From positions 62,001 to 126,000 of the forward strand of contig JAKOTN010000033.1 in assembly GCA_029776255.1 (NCBI GenBank): a stretch of 64,000 nucleotides of DNA, read 5' to 3'. Below the pieces are notes generated by a model, which saw only the letters and a program-made list of their open reading frames with translations, did not search any database and was not told where the DNA came from. The position numbers and the translations under genes are program-made. Positions 1 to 8,779 of the stretch are shown one piece after another (position 1 is the first letter of the stretch; every line of letters starts with the position of its first letter). This stretch comes from Pseudomonadota bacterium (GTDB taxonomy: Bacteria; Pseudomonadota; Gammaproteobacteria; Burkholderiales; Rhodocyclaceae).

Positions 1-1
1 A

Positions 2-127
2 CGGCGCAATCTGGAACACGAGGCGGGCCGGACGCTCACCGAAATCGATCTGGACCGTTTCGCGGTTTTCGCACTGATGCGCTTCCCCCGCGCTCGCGGG
101 TTGGGCCTGTTCGTTGGTTTAGGCTAA
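2..127 (+). CDS. C-terminal end of a protein, possibly GST/glutaredoxin-2-like (partial)
   Basis: An open frame enters from the left edge and stops with TAA at 125-127, giving the last 41 residues of a protein. The stretch LTEIDLDRFAVFALMRF followed by RGL resembles the C-terminal helix of glutaredoxin-2-type glutathione S-transferases (pattern L-S-E-D-D-x-x-L-F-P-L-L-R). The match is short and made by eye, so the family is a guess. That the frame is coding is likely but not proven, since its start is outside the window. Confidence 0.35.
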   Translation, partial: RRNLEHEAGRTLTEIDLDRFAVFALMRFPRARGLGLFVGLG

Positions 128-579
128 TCGCCGACAGTCACCAGAAAGTATTGCTGATTCTTGAAAGTGCCTCACGTCAGGCTTATCACCGCCTGGTTGG
201 CCGAATGCAAAGCCCGGATCGAAATCTTATAACTCCCGCCGTATTCGCCCGAGATAAATCCCGACGACGACATGAACCGGGACTTTAAAACCGGGTTGCG
301 ATCCTCTGACCGCGCCAGCAACAAAAAAGCGTTGCTGCAACAAACGATCCGATTAATGAAATTCCTCAACAAAACACTGGAGCGGACAATGGCTTGTTTC
401 AATCGTTCCGCTGTCAAATATGCGGCGTTATAATATATTCGGTTGCCCGGTTGATATTACCATTCGAACCCGTCTCGAATCGCCATGACGGCTGATGGTT
501 AGCAACATTCGTCTGACGGACTATACGTTATCGACACCAAAGGTAAATTTTTATTTTCAGCTTGACGTAGACCTGAGAA
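128..579. other. AT-richer intergenic stretch without a convincing gene
   Basis: This 452-base stretch lies between the truncated first gene and the DUF4124 gene. It is visibly richer in A and T than the rest of the window. A 53-codon frame starts with ATG at 272 and ends with TAA at 431-433, but it has no ribosome binding site and its product is unremarkable. The promoter of the DUF4124 gene is probably here; I could not pick out clear -35 and -10 boxes. Confidence 0.4.
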
Positions 580-1068
580 ATGACGCCTATCTTGTCAACA
601 AAAAAAGAAAACCGCCGTCGATGCTTGGCGATTTATTTGCCGATATTTTTATTCATCTCGCCAGTCTGCTACGCCCAGATTTATAAATGGGTCGATGCCA
701 ATGGTCAAACGCATTTTTCGGAACGAAAAAGCGCTGCTGGTGACAAGGCGATCGAATTGAAACCCGTTGCGCCATCGACGGCGCCACAGAGTTCGGATTC
801 ATCCGCACAGTACTGGCAGGAACAGGAGCGAAGCTTCCGGGAACGTCAAATCATAAAGCGAATGGCGGAGCAATTGCCTGGGCCGCGAACGGCCAAAAAG
901 CCTGAATCGCTTTCCGGTGGAACAAGAAAATGGGAGGACACCGATACGTGGAGATGCAATCTCGCCCGGGATATCATTAGCGGTGCCGTGAAACGCGCAA
1001 ACAGATCGCCGACCACTCAAGACGACATCAAACTCGCCGAAGAAAATGTTCGCGCATTTTGTCGTTAG
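580..1068 (+). CDS. Secreted DUF4124-domain protein
   Basis: The 162-residue product has a long N-terminal region with several basic residues (about 1-15), a hydrophobic stretch (about 16-31) and an AYA-like signal peptidase region ending near VCYAQ. Directly after it comes IYKWVDANGQTHFSE, the hallmark of DUF4124, a short beta-hairpin domain found at the start of many proteobacterial envelope proteins. The rest is polar, with one late Cys pair (around 125 and 161) that could form a disulfide. The function of DUF4124 proteins is unknown. The start is the first ATG, with only a weak GAG upstream. A second small secreted protein follows on the same strand 90 bp downstream. Confidence 0.75.
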   Translation: MTPILSTKKENRRRCLAIYLPIFLFISPVCYAQIYKWVDANGQTHFSERKSAAGDKAIELKPVAPSTAPQSSDSSAQYWQEQERSFRERQIIKRMAEQLPGPRTAKKPESLSGGTRKWEDTDTWRCNLARDIISGAVKRANRSPTTQDDIKLAEENVRAFCR

Positions 1069-1158
1069 TTAACAACCCTCCAATCGCCGAATAAAAAACT
1101 TCCCCTTGAAAACCGTCATGCCAATTTTTTATTCCTATCCACCTCGTGACAGGCGCCG

Positions 1159-1593
1159 ATGAAAAACGTTACCGCGATCCTCCTTGCGATGGCATTGCTG
1201 CCTTCACGGTCGCATGCCGGGGAGTTTGAAAACAGTTCCGATAAAAACCCGCCGTTCTCGTATTATTCGACCGCCCAAATGCAAAAATTGGCATCGGCAT
1301 TCGTCCAGACTCATGGGAAAACCCATCCGAAACCGGAACTTCTCGCCAAGGCGGCGGAGTTTCGCGGTTATCTGCTCGCCAAGGCGGAATCGTGGAACAA
1401 GGATTGGCGCGGCAAATGCGACGGCCCTGCCGGCAGGGACCTGGAAAATCCGGACGATCTGGTGTTGCAAATCGCCGCCATCGTTGCCAAGGTGTCGGCG
1501 ACGGATATTTCCGATTTTGGCGAATCACGGCCCGACAGCCTCCTGGGTTTCGGTGTGTTGGGCCGCTGCCTGCTCGGTCGTGAGATGAAGTAA
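1159..1593 (+). CDS. Small secreted protein of unknown function
   Basis: The 144-residue product starts with a clear signal peptide (MKNVTAILLAMALLPSRSHA, cleavage predicted after SHA at about 20). The mature part is a soluble helical protein of about 124 residues with two cysteines (in GKCDGP and GRCLLG) that may form a disulfide. I do not recognise a family. It lies 90 bp downstream of the DUF4124 gene on the same strand and faces the DUF779/aldehyde dehydrogenase genes tail to tail. It and its neighbour may form one transcription unit. Confidence 0.65.
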   Translation: MKNVTAILLAMALLPSRSHAGEFENSSDKNPPFSYYSTAQMQKLASAFVQTHGKTHPKPELLAKAAEFRGYLLAKAESWNKDWRGKCDGPAGRDLENPDDLVLQIAAIVAKVSATDISDFGESRPDSLLGFGVLGRCLLGREMK

Positions 1594-1673
1594 TACCGGC
1601 GCAATCGTTGTCGAGGGCTTGAGGCGAGGAACGATGCGTTTGGGCAAGGGCACGCGCCGCCTCCACTGCGATG

Positions 1674-2051
1674 TCATGGATTTTTTGGCTCCTCCCCGGT
1701 CGCCAGCGCGGCCAGCTCGCTGGCCGTGAAAACGCGTGAGCGACTGTGAAAAGCCTTGCCGGTCGGCCCTTCCAGCGAGAAGGTGCCGCCGTGGCCATCG
1801 ATGACGTCGACGATCACTTGCGTGTGCCGCCAGGTGTCGTATTGCGCCTTGCCGATGTAGAACGGGCAGCCGCCGATTTCGCCGAGCAGCACATCGCCCG
1901 CGCCGATGGTCAGTTCGCCGGGAAGAAAGCAGTTGGCGGCACTGTTGTCACAGCATCCGCCGGATTGATGAAACAACAAATCGCCGTGTTCCTGCTTGAG
2001 GCGGGCGATCAACGCCAGCGCCGCCGGGGTGGCGATCACCTTGGCAATCAT
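1674..2051 (-). CDS. DUF779 family protein, partner gene of aldehyde dehydrogenase
   Basis: The 125-residue protein has the conserved cysteine-rich signatures of DUF779: HQSGGCCDNSAANCF at about 28-42 and GGCPFYIG at about 60-67. It also has the TWRHTQ and DVIDGHGG stretches common in the family. DUF779 genes usually sit next to acetaldehyde-type aldehyde dehydrogenase genes, as here, 67 bp downstream of one on the same strand. The biochemical role is not established; the conserved cysteines suggest metal or thiol chemistry. The ATG at 2049-2051 is preceded by a strong AAGGAGA ribosome binding site, so I reject the longer upstream reading frame. Confidence 0.85.
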   Translation of the reverse strand: MIAKVIATPAALALIARLKQEHGDLLFHQSGGCCDNSAANCFLPGELTIGAGDVLLGEIGGCPFYIGKAQYDTWRHTQVIVDVIDGHGGTFSLEGPTGKAFHSRSRVFTASELAALATGEEPKNP

Positions 2052-2118
2052 TGCCGTCTCCTTTCTTGAGGGCGGTCGCCCGCCCCCGCTGGTTTCACCG
2101 TTGGCCTGAAAGCGGTTT

Positions 2119-3648
<1,530 letters not shown>

Positions 3649-3706
3649 GGAAGTCTCCTCGTGTAGTGGTTTTCGGACGGGCCGACAGGCGGCGCCCACA
3701 CATCAA

Positions 3707-3722
3707 TGCACAAGCCGTGCCA
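3707..3722 (-). promoter_or_regulatory. Sigma-54 (-24/-12) promoter of the aldehyde dehydrogenase gene
   Basis: Read on the minus strand the sequence is TGGCACGGCTTGTGCA. It matches the consensus TGGCACR-N4-TTGCW, with the invariant GG and GC separated by exactly ten bases and one mismatch in the -12 box. The transcription start would fall near 3697, leaving a leader of about 50 bases before the aldehyde dehydrogenase ATG. The adjacent divergent gene encodes an activator of the sigma-54-dependent class, which supports the call. Confidence 0.75.
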
Positions 3723-3799
3723 GGCATTGATTGCGCGATAACCAATTGATCTTCATTGATAACACCCGGGCGTGCCTCGGTGCGTGCGAACGCGCGCGA

Positions 3800-3832
3800 C
3801 GTCACGAAGCGGGACACTGTCCCGAAATGACA
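3800..3832. promoter_or_regulatory. Palindromic upstream activator sites, probable binding region of the AcoR-type regulator
   Basis: GGGACA-C-TGTCCC at 3811-3823 is a perfect inverted repeat. It overlaps a second dyad, TGTC-N7-GACA, at 3818-3832, and a degenerate third half-site (GTCAC) begins at 3801. The cluster lies about 90-110 bp upstream of the -24 box, the usual distance for a sigma-54 activator site acting by DNA looping. Assignment to the neighbouring regulator is inference. Confidence 0.5.
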
Positions 3833-3860
3833 CAGTCGACCGCCACACCGCCGGCACACC

Positions 3861-3889
3861 TTGCGTCGCCATCGCCGGCCGCGTATGTT
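3861..3889 (+). promoter_or_regulatory. Candidate sigma-70 promoter of the AcoR-type regulator gene
   Basis: TTGCGT (3861-3866) and TATGTT (3884-3889) are separated by 17 bases and precede the regulator start by about 55 bases. Both boxes are imperfect. The site is downstream of the palindromic operator cluster, so the regulator would not strongly block itself. Confidence 0.3.
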
Positions 3890-3944
3890 CCGTTCCACGA
3901 ACGACCGATCCGGCGCACCGGCGGCGAATAAGAAGGAGTGAGAC

Positions 3945-5891
3945 ATGATGACAACGCCAACGGCCCTGGCCTTGCGTCAGGCGCGGCAGTGTTTGATCGA
4001 TGATGGTGAAGTGCCGGCGACGCTGCCGCTGGCGCCAGCCGTTCTCCGCTCGTGGCAACGCAGTCTGGCCGCCGGGCTGGTGCCGCAAGGCCGCCTGCTC
4101 GACGCCCCGCACTACAGCGCCGCCCAGTTCGCCCGCCTCGCCGAACGCCAGCAGGAACTGATCGCTCACGCCCGGCCGGTAATGGAGTATTTGCACGGTC
4201 AGACGCGCGACAGCGGCTGCATGGTCATCCTCGCCGACGACCGCGGCATGTTGTTGCAGACGCTGGGCGACGCCGATTTTCTCGGCCGCGCCGAACGTGT
4301 CGCCTTGCGCCCCGGCGCCTCGTGGAACGAAAGCCATCGCGGCACCAACGCCATCGGCACCGCTCTCGCCGAAGCCGCGCCGGTGGTGGTGCATGGCGCC
4401 GAGCACTTTCTCGAGCGCAACGCCTTTCTCACCTGCGCCGCCGCCACCGTTTCCGCGCCGGACGGTCGCCTGCTCGGCGTGCTCGACATTTCCGGCGATC
4501 AGCGCGGCCGCCATCCACACACCTTCGGCCTGGTGCGGGCGGCGGCGCAGATGATCGAAAACCGCCTGTTCGACGCGCGCCACGGCGAGGCGCTGCGACT
4601 GCGCTGCCACCCGCTGGCCGAAGGCATCGGCACCGTCGCCGAAGGCGTGCTGGCGCTGTCCGAAGACGGCTGGATCGTCGCCGCCAACCCGGCGGCGCTG
4701 GCGCTGCTCGGTCTATGTCCGGCCGACCTCGGCGCCACGCCCCTGGGCCGGGTGCTGCAACCGCGGCTGGACGATCTGCTGATCTGGGCACGCCAGCGCG
4801 GCACCGAGGCGATGCCGGTTTTGCGCAACAATGGGCAGCGCCTCTTCTTGCGCGTCGAGCCGGGTCACCGGCGCCGGATCTTGGCCGGCCTCGCCGTGTC
4901 GGCGGACGCCGCGCCGGCGAGCGATGCCCTGAGCCGGCTGGCCACGGGCGACGCGGTCTTTCAGGCCGCCATCGACAAGGCCCGCCGAGTGCTCGGCAAA
5001 CCCATCGCCCTGCTCCTGCAAGGCGAATCCGGCGCCGGCAAGGAATTATTCGCCCGCGCCTGCCACGACGCCGGCCCGCGCCGGAAAAAGCCTTTCGTCG
5101 CCGTCAATTGCGCCACCCTGCCGGAAAATCTGATCGAAACCGAGTTGTTTGGTTACGTCCCCGGCGCGTATTCCGGCGCCGCCAGGGAAGGCAGCCTTGG
5201 CCGACTCCGCGCCGCCGACGGCGGCACCTTGTTCCTCGACGAAATCGGCGACATGCCGCTGGCCCAGCAGGCGCGCCTGCTGCGCGCCATTCAGGAGCGT
5301 GAAGTGATGCCGGTCGGCGGCGGCAAGGCGGTGTCGGTGGACTTCATGCTCATTTGCGCCAGCCATCGCGCGCTGAAGGACGAAGTGGCCGCTGGCCGGT
5401 TTCGCGCCGATCTCTACTACCGGATCAACGGCCTCAGCCTGCGTTTGCCGGCCCTGCGCGAACGCAGCGATTTCGCCGCCTTGACCACCCGGCTACTCGG
5501 CGAACTGGCGCCGGAGCGGCGACTGGGAATCGACGCCGCCGTCGCCGCCGCTTTCGCCGACTACGCCTGGCCGGGCAATCTCCGCCAACTGGCCAACGCG
5601 CTACGCACCGCCTGTGCCTTGCTCGACGACGGCGAATCGTTGATCGGCTGGCAACATCTTCCCGACGACCTGGTGGACGAATTGCGCGCGCCCTTGACCG
5701 CCATCCCGGCGACCGACCTTGCCGCTGACGCCGGCGAGGGCGACAACCTGCGTCTGTTGTCCACGGCGGCGCTCAATCGCGCCATCGCCGCCAGTGGCGG
5801 CAACATGTCCGAAGCCGCCCGCCGCCTCGGTATCAGCCGCAATACCCTTTATCGACGGATCAAGCAGACGCGGCACGCCACAGCCACCTGA
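3945..5891 (+). CDS. Sigma-54-dependent activator of the AcoR family
   Basis: The 648-residue protein activates transcription by sigma-54 RNA polymerase. Its N-terminal half (about 60-210) is a GAF-like sensor with the SWNESHRGTNAIGTA stretch typical of AcoR relatives, and a PAS-like segment follows (about 228-315). The central AAA+ domain shows Walker A GESGAGKE (about 360-367), the sigma-54 contact loop as GAYSGA (about 407-412, a variant of GAFTGA) and Walker B GTLFLDEIGDMP. A Fis-type helix-turn-helix ends the protein (MSEAARRLGISRNTLYRRI). It is divergent from the aldehyde dehydrogenase gene, its likely target. An AAGGAG precedes the ATG at 3945; an ATG follows in frame at 3948. The inducing aldehyde or alcohol cannot be read from the sequence. 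Confidence 0.92.
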   Translation: MMTTPTALALRQARQCLIDDGEVPATLPLAPAVLRSWQRSLAAGLVPQGRLLDAPHYSAAQFARLAERQQELIAHARPVMEYLHGQTRDSGCMVILADDRGMLLQTLGDADFLGRAERVALRPGASWNESHRGTNAIGTALAEAAPVVVHGAEHFLERNAFLTCAAATVSAPDGRLLGVLDISGDQRGRHPHTFGLVRAAAQMIENRLFDARHGEALRLRCHPLAEGIGTVAEGVLALSEDGWIVAANPAALALLGLCPADLGATPLGRVLQPRLDDLLIWARQRGTEAMPVLRNNGQRLFLRVEPGHRRRILAGLAVSADAAPASDALSRLATGDAVFQAAIDKARRVLGKPIALLLQGESGAGKELFARACHDAGPRRKKPFVAVNCATLPENLIETELFGYVPGAYSGAAREGSLGRLRAADGGTLFLDEIGDMPLAQQARLLRAIQEREVMPVGGGKAVSVDFMLICASHRALKDEVAAGRFRADLYYRINGLSLRLPALRERSDFAALTTRLLGELAPERRLGIDAAVAAAFADYAWPGNLRQLANALRTACALLDDGESLIGWQHLPDDLVDELRAPLTAIPATDLAADAGEGDNLRLLSTAALNRAIAASGGNMSEAARRLGISRNTLYRRIKQTRHATAT

Positions 5892-5900
5892 CGGCCGGAG

Positions 5901-5928
5901 CGCCGCCGCCCCGGGATTTACGGCGGCG
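5901..5928. terminator. GC-rich hairpin between convergent genes
   Basis: CGCCGCCG (5901-5908) and CGGCGGCG (5921-5928) can pair into an 8-bp stem with a 12-base loop. It lies in the 59-bp gap between the tail-to-tail regulator and patatin genes. No T-run follows on either strand, so it is at best a bidirectional stop or RNA-stabilising hairpin and not a classic intrinsic terminator. Confidence 0.3.
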
Positions 5929-5950
5929 AGGCGTAAGCTTTCGCGACGCG

Positions 5951-7165
5951 CTAGTCGAGCAGACCGGTGGCGATGCGATCGGCGTGCGAACGCACCGGCG
6001 CGCCGGGGAAGCCTCGCGGCGCGGCCTTGGTCGGCAGTTCAAGCCCCGAAACGGCGTTGGCCCGCGCATCGAAATACAGCGCCATCGCCTCGGCGCCGGC
6101 TTGCACCAACGCCTGACGCCGCTCGTCGCTCATGTCGAACTCGGTGGTGCCGTAACCGGCGGCCGGCAAGCGAACGACGAAGCGTTCGTATTCCTCGATG
6201 ACCATTTTGTCGTGCGCGTCGGTGGCGGTGTCGATCAGGCGCCGCAGTCGTTGCACGGTCTTCATCTCGCCGGGCTTGATGTCGATCTTGACCAGCAGGC
6301 CCTTGCTGCCGCCGACCGGTAGTTTTTCGTCGATCAACATGCCGAGCACCGGATTGCCGTTTTTCGGCCCCATCAGTTTGGTCACTTGCGGCGCGTCGGA
6401 AATGAACAGCTCGATCGGGAAATTGGACAGCAGACCGCCATCGACGATGGCATGCCCGGCGATGTCGCGCCCGAGATACGTGCCCCAACTGTCTTGCCAG
6501 AGGATTTCGTCCCACACCAGCGGGATGCTCATCGACATGCGCACCGCCCAGATCAACGGGCAGTCGGGCGCCGTGCGGTGGTTGAGAACCAGCAGCTTGC
6601 CGTCCGTGGTGTCGGAGGCGACCACCGACAGATCCACGTCCGTGACCTCGTGGAACCGCTTCAGGGTCATGCCGCTGAACCGGCGGTCACCACCGCGCCA
6701 GCGGCCGGTGTCGAGCTTGGCGCGCATCCAGGCGACGAAACGGTCGGCGGCGAACCAGCCGCCACGTTCGATCAAGGCCAGCAGGTGCCGCGATGTGCCG
6801 CCTTCAGCCAGTGCCTTGACCGTTTGCCGGTGCAGTTTTTTCTCGATGCCATCGGGGATGAAGGTCAGATCGACGCCGTCGAGCAGGCGCAAGGTCGCGC
6901 TGGCGTCGATTTCGGCGTCGGAAAACGGCGCCGGCATGCCCATGAAGCCGGCGAACACCGATTTGCCGTCGTCGCCTTTCTCGATCAGCGCGGCGAGCAT
7001 TTCAGCGGGCGTGTAGCCGGCCGCCAGCAGGGTGGCGACGATCGCGCCGGCCGAAGTGCCGAGCAGACGGCCAACTTCATGTTTACGAGCGAAAAAAGTC
7101 TCGCACGCGCCGGCCAAAACCATGCCCTTGGCCCCGCCACCTTCGAAAACCAGGTCGTATTTCAT
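5951..7165 (-). CDS. Patatin-like phospholipase
   Basis: This 404-residue serine lipid hydrolase uses a Ser-Asp dyad. The oxyanion glycine loop GGGAKG (9-14), the nucleophile motif GTSAG (Ser 38) and the catalytic DGG (Asp 242) are all present and in order, so the enzyme should be active. The likely substrates are membrane phospholipids or acyl esters. No signal peptide or secretion domain is visible, so it is probably cytoplasmic. The ATG is preceded by GGGAGG. The gene lies 35 bp downstream of the NUDIX gene on the same strand and may be the last gene of the alaS transcription unit. Confidence 0.9.
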   Translation of the reverse strand: MKYDLVFEGGGAKGMVLAGACETFFARKHEVGRLLGTSAGAIVATLLAAGYTPAEMLAALIEKGDDGKSVFAGFMGMPAPFSDAEIDASATLRLLDGVDLTFIPDGIEKKLHRQTVKALAEGGTSRHLLALIERGGWFAADRFVAWMRAKLDTGRWRGGDRRFSGMTLKRFHEVTDVDLSVVASDTTDGKLLVLNHRTAPDCPLIWAVRMSMSIPLVWDEILWQDSWGTYLGRDIAGHAIVDGGLLSNFPIELFISDAPQVTKLMGPKNGNPVLGMLIDEKLPVGGSKGLLVKIDIKPGEMKTVQRLRRLIDTATDAHDKMVIEEYERFVVRLPAAGYGTTEFDMSDERRQALVQAGAEAMALYFDARANAVSGLELPTKAAPRGFPGAPVRSHADRIATGLLD

Positions 7166-7200
7166 TTTTTCCTCCCGTTAGAGAAACGTCCGATGGGCAC

Positions 7201-7692
7201 TCAATGGGCGCTATCGCGCCGCCGCAGCCAGTCACGCACCGCCAGCCCGGTGCCGAAATCCCAGGCCTTGAGCTTTTCGGGCGCGATCAGGCGAAATTCG
7301 GCGAGTTCTTCGTTGAGGCGGATCTCGCCGTCGGCAACGACATGATAGGCGACGATCAGCTCGTGCTTGCGCGCGAAAGGATAAACGCCGATCAAGGTCA
7401 CCGTTTGCGCCGCCAGACCGAGTTCCTCCCGCACCTCGCGGGCGACGCCCTCCTCCGGCGCCTCGCCGCGTTCGAGAAAGCCGGTGATCAAGCCGAAGGC
7501 GCCCGCCGCCCAGGCGTGGTTGCGGGCCAGCACGACGCGGCCGCGGTAGTCGACCAGCGCGGCCAGCACCGGCGCCGGATTGTCCCAATGGACGAAACCG
7601 CAGGCCGCGCGGCAGCACAACCGCGTCAGACCGCCGATATCGCCGGGCAGCAGGCGGTCGCCGCACAGCGGGCAGAATTCCCAGTCACGCAT
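7201..7692 (-). CDS. NUDIX hydrolase with N-terminal zinc ribbon
   Basis: The 163-residue protein opens with a zinc-ribbon-like set of cysteines (CPLC at 7-10 and LCCRAAC at about 25-31). The NUDIX box follows at about 71-93, beginning GFLERGEAPEE and continuing VAREVREELG, with all the metal-binding glutamates of GX5EX7REUXEEXGU. The layout is that of NudC-like or ADP-ribose pyrophosphatase-like enzymes, but the protein is shorter than NudC, so the substrate (a nucleoside diphosphate linked to another group) is unknown. The start overlaps the end of the threonine aldolase gene by 8 bases, which suggests coupled translation. Confidence 0.85.
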   Translation of the reverse strand: MRDWEFCPLCGDRLLPGDIGGLTRLCCRAACGFVHWDNPAPVLAALVDYRGRVVLARNHAWAAGAFGLITGFLERGEAPEEGVAREVREELGLAAQTVTLIGVYPFARKHELIVAYHVVADGEIRLNEELAEFRLIAPEKLKAWDFGTGLAVRDWLRRRDSAH

Positions 7693-8779
7693 GCCCGGCG
7701 CCCATGATCACGTCGATGTCGGCGAGAAAGCGGTCCACGGTCGCCGGTGTCATGTCCCAGCCGCACATCAGCCGCGCGCCGCCGGCGCCGATGAAGGTGT
7801 AGAACAGCCAGCCGCGCGCCCGCAAGCCCTGTTCGACGGCGACGGGCAGTTCGACGAACACGCCGTTGGCCCGCACCGGAAACAGTGGCGTCAAGGCGGG
7901 GCGACGCGCCAGCCCGGCGGCCAGACGCCGGGCCATGGCGTTGGCGTGCGCGGCGTGCCGCAGCCAGACGCCGTTTTCGAGAATGCCCAGCCACGGCGCC
8001 GACAAGTACCGCATTTTCGACGCCAACTGGCCGGCCTGCTTGCAACGGTAGGCAAAATCCTCGGACAGCGCACGGTCGAAGAACAACACCGCCTCGCCAA
8101 CCGGCAGGCCCATCTTGGTACCGCCGAAGCAGAGCACGTCGACGCCGGCGCGCCAGGTCAGGTCGGCGGGCGGCAGGCCAAGGCTGGCGACGGCGTTGGC
8201 GAAACGCGCGCCGTCCATATGCACGCGCAAACCATGGTGGCGCGCCGTGGCGGCAATCGCCCGGATTTCGTCGACTTCGTAGACGGTGCCGACCTCGGTG
8301 GTCTGCGTCAGCGTGACCACTTTCGGCTTGGGGTAATGAATATCGGCGCGCCGGGTGACGGTGTCGGCGATCGCCCGTGGCGTCAGCTTGCCCTGCTCGC
8401 CGGCGACCGCCAGCAGCTTGGCGCCGTTGGAAAAGAATTCCGGCGCGCCGCACTCATCGGTATCGACGTGCGCCAGCTGGTGACAGACGACGCCATGGTA
8501 GGACTGGCAGAGCGAGGCCAGGGCCAGCGAATTGGCGGCGGTGCCGTTGAAGACGAAGTAGACGTCGCAATCGGTTTCGAAAACCTCGCGCAGACGGTCG
8601 GCGGCCCGCCGCGTCCACTCGTCGTCGCCATAGGCGCGCGCCTGCCCGGCATTGGCGGCCAACAACGCCTGCACGGCTTCCGGGCAGATGCCGGCGTAGT
8701 TGTCGCTGGCGAATTGCGGCCCGTCGCCCTTGCCGCCGTCGCTTGGCGCGAACCCGGTCGGCGCGACCTCGCGGCTCAC
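7685..8779 (-). CDS. Threonine aldolase family PLP enzyme (low-specificity L-threonine aldolase-like)
   Basis: The 364-residue protein belongs to the beta-eliminating lyase/threonine aldolase family, which cleaves beta-hydroxy amino acids to glycine and an aldehyde. Family signatures are FASDNYAG near the start, YGDDEWT, the [13 protein letters not shown] substrate region, the cofactor aspartate in [10 protein letters not shown], and the PLP lysine in [10 protein letters not shown]. The frame is open far upstream inside alaS, but the best start is a GTG at 8777-8779 that overlaps the alaS stop codon. This gives the usual family length. The enantiomer and substrate preferences cannot be settled from sequence. 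Confidence 0.85.
   Translation of the reverse strand: MSREVAPTGFAPSDGGKGDGPQFASDNYAGICPEAVQALLAANAGQARAYGDDEWTRRAADRLREVFETDCDVYFVFNGTAANSLALASLCQSYHGVVCHQLAHVDTDECGAPEFFSNGAKLLAVAGEQGKLTPRAIADTVTRRADIHYPKPKVVTLTQTTEVGTVYEVDEIRAIAATARHHGLRVHMDGARFANAVASLGLPPADLTWRAGVDVLCFGGTKMGLPVGEAVLFFDRALSEDFAYRCKQAGQLASKMRYLSAPWLGILENGVWLRHAAHANAMARRLAAGLARRPALTPLFPVRANGVFVELPVAVEQGLRARGWLFYTFIGAGGARLMCGWDMTPATVDRFLADIDVIMGAGHA

Noticed and set aside
172-417. 81-codon minus-strand frame near the left edge
   Set aside because: There is no ribosome binding site or similarity, and its composition equals that of non-coding DNA.
272-433. 53-codon plus-strand frame in the first intergenic stretch
   Set aside because: It lacks a ribosome binding site and family resemblance; conservation would be needed to support it.
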